From Oncomelania hupensis (Eukaryota > Mollusca > Gastropoda > Littorinimorpha > Pomatiopsidae): a DNA stretch of 64,000 nucleotides. The DNA lies in contig CM072516.1 of assembly GCA_036898135.1 (NCBI GenBank), positions 60,600,740 through 60,664,739 of the forward strand, in the 5' to 3' direction. Shown here in pieces: positions 41,880 to 64,000 of this stretch (positions within the stretch are counted from its first letter, which is position 1; the number at the start of each line of letters is the position of its first letter). Under the pieces are notes generated by a model, which worked only from the letters and a program-made list of their open reading frames with translations, had not been told where the DNA came from and did not search any database. The translations under genes were made by a program, and so were the position numbers.

Positions 41880-43290
41880 TGTTCTCTTTGATTACTTCTT
41901 TTGTTTGTTTTGCTGAATGTCCGTAATGATAAACGTTCCAAAACGTAGCTTCGAATGAGCCCACATTTATGCACAGTTTGAAGTCAGTCACACTTGCTTT
42001 GATCCAAGCAGGTTTATTTGCTTTAAAAACACAATATTTATCTGCAGCAGACTACACTCATACTTGTCATATTTTGTACATTATTAGCATTGCTACAGAA
42101 ATTGCTGGTTAAGCATGTCTTATACATGAAATATTTAGTTACTGGTGCAATTTATATAAATGTATCATCTCTGTCTGTGCAGACTCCTTCCACTCTTTGT
42201 TCATATTAATTTTTTGCAGTAGTACCATCCATTGATTTTCTATTGTCTAAAGAAAACGACCTCTGGTGCATTTAGAAATAGCTCATATTTCTATTTCTCA
42301 AAACCCTGTGTAATTTTCAGGAAAATATGATTGGAAAAGAACTTGTTAATTTAAATTTAAATTGTAATTGATATTTAACTTATTAAAATTGTAATTTCTG
42401 GAAATTACTATGATATTGCTAAACTACTTGGCAAGACGGTTTTTGTCAGATAATGCCAATACAAGACTGCATGAACAATGACAATAGATGGACACTCCTT
42501 GTTGACCATTTTAAAACAAATAATACATTTTATATAATAAAGTTTACTGAAAGCTTTGTTTTTAAAGAAATACACTAAATCTTTAGCAAGACTGTGATCT
42601 ACTTATTATTAGTACTCATAAAATATGATTATATGGCGAAAATTTAAAATGTCAAAAATGAGCAATTTCAAATAAAACTATGAACACATTTAAAATTAAA
42701 AGAAAATGCACAAAAAGATATTTTTGTTTGAAAAAGGTTAGCACCAAATATTAAAACCCTATTTCCAGGATGGTGGATTGATTCATAATTTTAACAGCAT
42801 GCAAAAACATCCTCTCTAGAGGAAAATTAATTATGTGATTACAATGTTGTATCATCTATCACAAAAATAACCTTATAAAGGCTTTTAAATGGGAAGATTT
42901 TGTCTTCTTCTGAACTCAAAGCACGGCAAATGAAGGAGATCAACACTACAAAATACTTTTGCAATTGATAAAGAATCTGATTATGAAAATGAAACTATAA
43001 AACAATACAAAATCAAAATACATTTGCAAATAATAAGTTGCTATTTTTGAACACTTTAGGCTTGAACGCTTAGGATCGTAGTTTGTGTTTTAACACTATT
43101 TTGGGATTTGATAATGGGATTAATATTTTCATGATGTGGGAATAAGGACATGTTTATTTTTTAAGTTAAAAAAAAAACGTTTTTGGACAAAATTGCTTGG
43201 AACACTTTTTTTGGCTTGAACATCTATTGTGAGGTTTGAGGGTTTGGAGTGTGTTGACACATGAATACGATGAAACGATTAAAAAAAAGT
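41880..43290. other. AT-rich spacer between convergent genes; nothing recognised
   Basis: Unique-looking AT-rich sequence between the EIF2B2 and ZNF367 3' ends. There is no ORF with a recognisable domain, no long repeat and no RNA gene that I can support. The stretch 43826-46730 is similar apart from the small duplication at 45640-45718. Confidence 0.5.
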
Positions 43291-43291
43291 A

Positions 43292-43825
43292 CAGGGGTCC
43301 TCTAGTTACAACGTTGATCCGTAACCCGATTTCATCGAAAGTCGGAACGTAAGTTGGAACATTACGAAAAATACCTGTACTATACGTACAATGCTAGATA
43401 CTGTACTGTAACTGTTAATGACATAAAAAAGTATTAATATTATACTGTAATGTCCATTTTAACTTCCATGGTGATGGCCTTACTTTTCTTTGATGCACTA
43501 CCATCAGAAGAGTCTGACTTACGTTTGGGAGCCATAACCAAGGGCAAAAAACTATAAAACACGTGGGAGAGATAGACAGCTTGAACAACCAAAATGGCGT
43601 ATGTACAGTGACTGAGCGTATGAAGCGACGCCATCTTCCCCGCCGTATAACCACAACAAAGTGTATTCTTCCGCCACTCGCCAGAAACTAGCTCTCGTTT
43701 TTTTACGTTGCTAAACCATGTAAGACGGGACGACGCGTAATATTATTTATTATATTTTTATGGGGAGGAGCGTTGTAACCATGAAACAATGTAAGTCGAG
43801 ACCGGTGTAACCCGAGGACTTACTG
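43292..43825 (-). mobile_element. Tigger/pogo-type MITE with TA target duplication
   Basis: The ends CAGGGGTCCTCTAGTTACA and, on the complement, CAGTAAGTCCTCGGGTTACA are related inverted repeats, each flanked by TA (43290-43291, 43826-43827). On the minus strand 43634-43440 contains MAPKRKSDSSDGSASKKSKA then EVKMDI, the N-terminal start of CENP-B-like Tigger transposases. Almost all of the transposase is missing, so the 534-bp element is non-autonomous. Confidence 0.85.
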
Positions 43826-45639
43826 TATTTTGAAGAATATATGTCATACTGAACAAATGCTTTTTATGCTTACAATAATGAAATCAGTGTAGCAGCAGAA
43901 AAGTAAACGGGAATTAATAATTTGAACAAATTTTAAACTCCATAACTTGGTTTAAAAAAAATTGAAAGAACCCCAGAGCAAGATCACATCGTTTTTCAGC
44001 AACAAAACACAAGAACTCTTGATTATGAACAAATGTATGACATTATACAATAGGCTGCATATCCCAAGCTGCAAATTTGAGGAACAAATTCCCTAGTAAA
44101 TCAAATTGAAGACCAAAGTGCTTTGCCCAATAGCTTGGTGCAAAAATTAGCTCGCATGAGCAAAAAATAAAAAACAACAAAAAATCATAGCTGCCATGAA
44201 TACAAACATGTTTTGAATTTGTTTCCTTGGCGGTTACACAATGATAATAACTTCAAACACAAGCTTCTTTCTTTATGCTAGCAAATCATGCTTCAAATTA
44301 AATCGCATAAATGGATTTGCTGCTTGAAATTAATGCTTATGTCTCCTGTTATGATACGTAGCGCGAGCAGGCCTTATAATTAGCATAAAACTTATAGCAG
44401 GCCTAATGTGGCATGCATAGTCAATGTATGTGTTTCCTTAAAACCATATGGAGAAAGCCTTGCAACCAAAACAAGGTCTCTCCAAATTGTTGGCAATCTG
44501 CAAATGCTTAAGTCTTATCAGGGAAAAATACAGCATAGATTTATTTACAATAAATCACAAATAAATAGATCACACATACTCCACAGATTGGATGGCGGTT
44601 AATAATAAATAGCTAGCATAAATAAGGAAGCAAAATCCATAAAATAGTGCACTTTTCCTTTGCTGCCAGCTAACTAAAAATTGTCAGCTATTTAGGACGG
44701 CTTTTAGCGGTAATCTAGAAGTGAAAACACTTCAGAAAATATATGTACAATTACAGTTAAATAGTGTATATTTTATAATCACACAAAGACATGAGTTAAA
44801 TATAATATTGAATCACGCAAAGCAAATGAAGACAATACAAATCTCCCTCTGAAAGATCACACGTTTCTCTTGAGTCACTGTCTTAACTATCATTATAGAC
44901 TCGTTCACTAATTATTACAGACTCGTAACCTGCAATTTCGGGGTAACCACAGTAAAAAGGTGTAAAACATTATAGCAAGTGTTCATTTTCAAATAAGTTT
45001 TCCCCCCTCCCCCCTCACCTTCCCAGTCTGAAAAAAATGGTAAAAAAATAAACACAAAACGGTACACTTATTAATTTCAAGTAAAACTTTTTCAATTTGA
45101 AATTAACTGTACCAAATTTCAATAGTACTGTTATTTCATCTTCAATCTGGTATAAATAAAATGGAATGCACAACATCCAATACATAAATAAAGGTATATT
45201 AAATTATGCACACAAATGAACCAGGCATCAAAGATTGGATAAATATCCAAGACCACTAGTCAAGCCTGCTTTGAATCCTTTGTTCTTTGCTTGGGTTAGA
45301 CACTTTAGTTGCACTATTCAAGTCAACCATAGATGCCATGCTGCCTACAATGTTCACTGTAATAAGTTAATGAGCAAGCTAGTTTCATGTTAATAAATTA
45401 GCATGAGAATTTCACATTAAAAAAACAACCAATATATTATTCACAGTACTCAAAAGTAGACAATCATTTCCCACAATAAACCAGCCATTTATATACTTAT
45501 ATTGCTTCACAAATGTTAACACCATAAATATAGAACACTTTCGTTGTATATTTTTGAACTTTTTATATGGTGGAATATAATAAGTAAATAAAGAAATAAT
45601 ATAATAGAAAAATAAATAGGCAACAAAAAATAATAAATA

Positions 45640-45718
45640 AAGGGTACAATAAATATATAATTTAAATAACATTTGAGAAAGGGTACAATAAATATATAAT
45701 TTAAATAACATTGAGAAA
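45640..45718. repeat. Two-copy ~40 bp tandem duplication
   Basis: AAAGGGTACAATAAATATAT followed by AATTTAAATAACATT occurs twice back to back. It is in the ZNF367 downstream spacer. Confidence 0.85.
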
Positions 45719-46734
45719 TAAATAGGCCAAACAATGAACATTCAAAATACAATTAGTTTTTATAATGTTCTTATATAGTCACTTGGGTTGTATCCCTTGA
45801 CTGTTGTGACAAAATCTGCACAATCAATCACATCTCATTAGTCCTCTGCAACAGTAGGGATATAATTCCAATGAAGCATAATAACTAAAATGATGGGGGA
45901 GAGGGTGTTGGTATGGGTGATCTAGGAATATAAAATATCACCCCAAAATGAATAACAGACTATTTTAACAAACTATTTGTTTTCTGAACCTATCTTGTCA
46001 TACAAAGCACCCATGAGCTTTCTACCAAGACTAATAGGCCTTATTCGGAAATGGAAGATAACTTGTCTTTTTGTTTTGTTTTTAGTTACTTAGAGTTATC
46101 TGCGCGGACATCTTGTCTCAGAACACTATGAAAGCTACCCCGAGTTGCAAACTTGTCTTCTGGAAAAGGGGAGTGGTGGTTGCCTGGCAGTAGAAGGCCG
46201 AACTAGCAGAGCTAGCTAGGACTGCAAATAAAATCAACTTTTCGGTTGATCCAGATTTGATGGAGGACAGAGCAGAAATTGTAGGCGAGAAACTGTTTGT
46301 TTGAAAAGAATGTCCGCCCCAACGATAGACAACTCTAGTGCAACATGCGAGCAAACCGGCCAAAGTTGTTTCCCCTTGTATTTTTTTAGCATGGCCTATT
46401 AAGCCAAATAGGGGTTCTAGATGGCTTTGGAGTACTTGCTTTTGCCAATGAACTCTGTGGCCCTAATCCGTACCAAATGTGACAGGGAAATTTTATTCAC
46501 ACAGTCGACGTTGGTTTAGCTCTAGATTGCCTCCATGTTGCCTCATCAGTATGGTGACAAACCTGGTCGTACTGTCCAAAATACAGATAACAGGTTCAGA
46601 CAAACACTCATGCACCAAAACCTATGGGTAAATATAGGCAGGCTGCTGAGCACCCAAAAATGTTTTGTAAAAATATAGATGGGAATGTTACAGAAAAATT
46701 TGCATTGAGCATGCCATAGTACCATAAATAGCCT

Positions 46735-46740
46735 TTTATT
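46735..46740 (-). terminator. ZNF367: Candidate ZNF367 poly(A) signal
   Basis: AATAAA on the minus strand (TTTATT on plus), 181 bp beyond the ZNF367 stop codon. It is the nearest canonical hexamer I see; others lie further downstream. Confidence 0.35.
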
Positions 46741-46921
46741 GGTTAGTATTTATATAGCTATAGGTCTGCTAATCATACAATTTTCATTCCAAATACATTG
46801 TTTTTGGTTTGAGCTGGCTGACTCACTTGTTTTACTACTGGCAAAAATGTAATATAACTTTCAGCAAATCCGAGATTTTCATTAAAATCATTGTCCATGA
46901 TCATGCAAGACTTAATTAATC

Positions 46922-62888
<15,967 letters not shown>

Positions 62889-63409
62889 TTTCAGCAGCTA
62901 TTCTAACTCTAATATAAATGCTCTGTCAAAGGAATGCATGCCTCGGTCAGCCCTGGCGTCTTTTAACAATGGATGTAAATAATTCCAATCAATAGATTTT
63001 CATCATGTTAGAACCTGTATGAAGTTCTAAAAATAGCTTAGTCCATGATTAAATAAAAGTATGCGGGAATCCCCAGTTACACTCACTCGAAAAGGTAATA
63101 ATAAAAAAAAATAATCGACACAAATATGATATTATTGCATCTATAGTAATGTTTATGTTGACTATTACATAACGAGGGATAGGTTTTAATATGTTTGTTT
63201 ACGAATGAGTATTTTCTGTAATATTTTTATTTCGTTTCGCTGCTTTTGCCTAATATGGCATTTATTGGAACCGGAAGCTTAAAAATCTAACTTCCGCGCA
63301 TGAGCACTTACATTTTGCGGGAATACGCCATCTTTCAGTACTGATTGTCTCAACAAGGTAGGCCGTCAGGTCCAAAATCGACATCATCCTCTTCAGACCA
63401 AGAGGAAAA
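62889..63409. promoter_or_regulatory. Putative bidirectional promoter of ZNF367 and the SERBP1/HABP4-like gene
   Basis: The two start codons are 521 bp apart, head to head. Motifs seen by eye: two GCGGGAA words of E2F type (63063-63069, 63317-63323), ETS-type CCGGAAG (63271-63277) and ACTTCCGC (63290-63297), and a reverse YY1-type GCCATCTT (63327-63334) followed by a pyrimidine-rich TCTTTC. The motif cluster at 63265-63340 fits the core promoter and start of the plus-strand gene. CAACAAG/GTAGGC near 63357 could be a donor for a noncoding exon. Confidence 0.6.
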
Positions 63410-63620
63410 ATGGACCTTCAATACGGCATAGCAGTTACCAACAAATTTGCTCTCTTCATTGATGAAGATGATGATCCTCTGGAGGTCCTGAAGCTTAAAG
63501 AAGAGGAGTTGAAAAACTCCAAAAAGGACGACAAGACTAAGAAGACGAAATCGGGCAAAAAATCTGCTCCTACCGAGAGCAAGCCTAAGCAACCTGAACA
63601 GCCGGCCGTCAAAAGGGAAG
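63410..63620 (+). CDS. SERBP1/HABP4-family RNA- and ribosome-binding protein, first coding exon (partial)
   Basis: The exon starts MDLQYGIAVTNKFALFIDED and has DDPLEVLKLKEEEL, then a Lys/Ser-rich stretch and AVKREG, ending at the donor AAG/GTAAGG (63620/63621). The start corresponds to the family N-terminus, which in human SERBP1 and HABP4 has GCVV(T/A)NRF, a DDESDPF acidic motif and a Lys-rich tail. The family binds RNA and idle 80S ribosomes in the cytoplasm, and HABP4 is also nuclear. About 70 residues are here; RGG-rich and C-terminal HABP4 regions would lie beyond 64000. Whether to name it SERBP1 or HABP4 cannot be settled, since invertebrates usually have one co-orthologue. No second exon is seen by 64000. 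Confidence 0.85.
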
Positions 63621-64000
63621 GTAAGGATCAAGTGCATTTAGTGCATTTTGTTTCGTATTGTTTATTGCATTTTTGACACCTAGTAATAAGTTTTGGAATT
63701 CAGTGTTTGGCATGTATGTTGGTTGCTGCGCCATGTTTTACCATGTGAGTCAACGTTGGTGATTAGCAACAAGGTGAAATGCGTTTTGTTTGTGAGTTCT
63801 AAAACATTTGCTTTGTCGATTGTATTTTGGGCAAATTTGCCGGATTGACATTGGAAAAAATCAATCTTTAGATTTTATTATAAATTTGCTTCGAAATGGA
63901 AGGCGAATTTGATCTTTATGGGTCAGGGTCACCAACACGTGTAGCCAAGTTCACCGGGGTATATGATTCATGTTCAGAGTGTATATTACTAAATGAAATA

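Noticed and set aside
46118..46363. 81-aa minus-strand ORF near a CCCCGAGTTGC word
   Set aside because: No domain, no splice support, and the word alone does not establish a second copy of the 11561 element.

Overview
The window is animal nuclear DNA from a lophotrochozoan, most likely a mollusc, and a gastropod or bivalve is my best guess. Short exons with GT/AG junctions sit in long introns packed with microsatellites, tRNA-derived SINEs, RTE-, L2- and Tx1-type LINEs, and hAT- and Tigger-type DNA transposons. I found no CRISPR array, operon, rRNA or convincing functional tRNA gene. The species guess is inference from repeat style and protein divergence.

Four host protein genes can be read, three of them complete by splicing exons by eye. 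SETD9 (minus, 6712-20765, 6 exons, 268 aa) encodes a SET-domain protein. EIF2B2 (plus, 21312-39641, 13 exons, 355 aa) encodes the beta subunit of the translation guanine-exchange factor eIF2B. ZNF367 (minus, 46922-62888, 4 coding exons, 348 aa) encodes a C2H2 zinc-finger transcription factor. The first coding exon of a SERBP1/HABP4-family RNA- and ribosome-binding protein (plus, 63410-63620) runs off the right edge. In all three complete models every exon phase matches and the summed coding length is a multiple of three ending in a stop.

The genes form two head-to-head pairs facing each other: SETD9(-)/EIF2B2(+), with 546 bp between start codons, and ZNF367(-)/SERBP1-HABP4-like(+), with 521 bp. 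EIF2B2 and ZNF367 converge on a 7.3 kb spacer. From memory, human ZNF367 and HABP4 are also neighbours on 9q22.32, so the second pair may be ancient microsynteny around a shared promoter.

Region by region: 1-6700 is downstream of SETD9 and holds only repeats, with one weak candidate exon at 6100. 6.7-20.8 kb is SETD9; intron 5 is almost filled by a same-strand RTE LINE that carries a nested 335-bp insertion, and intron 1 holds a nearly intact Tx1-clade LINE. 21.3-39.6 kb is EIF2B2, with an L2 relic and RTE pieces in intron 1, a ~400 bp CT tract in intron 6, a 1.17 kb hAT-like element in intron 10, and a 21-bp minisatellite split by an L2-like LINE in intron 11. 39.6-46.9 kb holds the EIF2B2 3' region, a SINE and a Tigger-derived MITE. 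46.9-62.9 kb is ZNF367; intron 3 carries an L2-like LINE interrupted by another Tigger element. 62.9-64 kb is the second divergent promoter and the SERBP1/HABP4-like exon.

No unknown multi-gene system was found. The most interesting signals are the divergent gene pairs, nested insertions with readable target-site duplications, and a shared LINE/SINE 3' tail that points to a LINE-SINE partnership.
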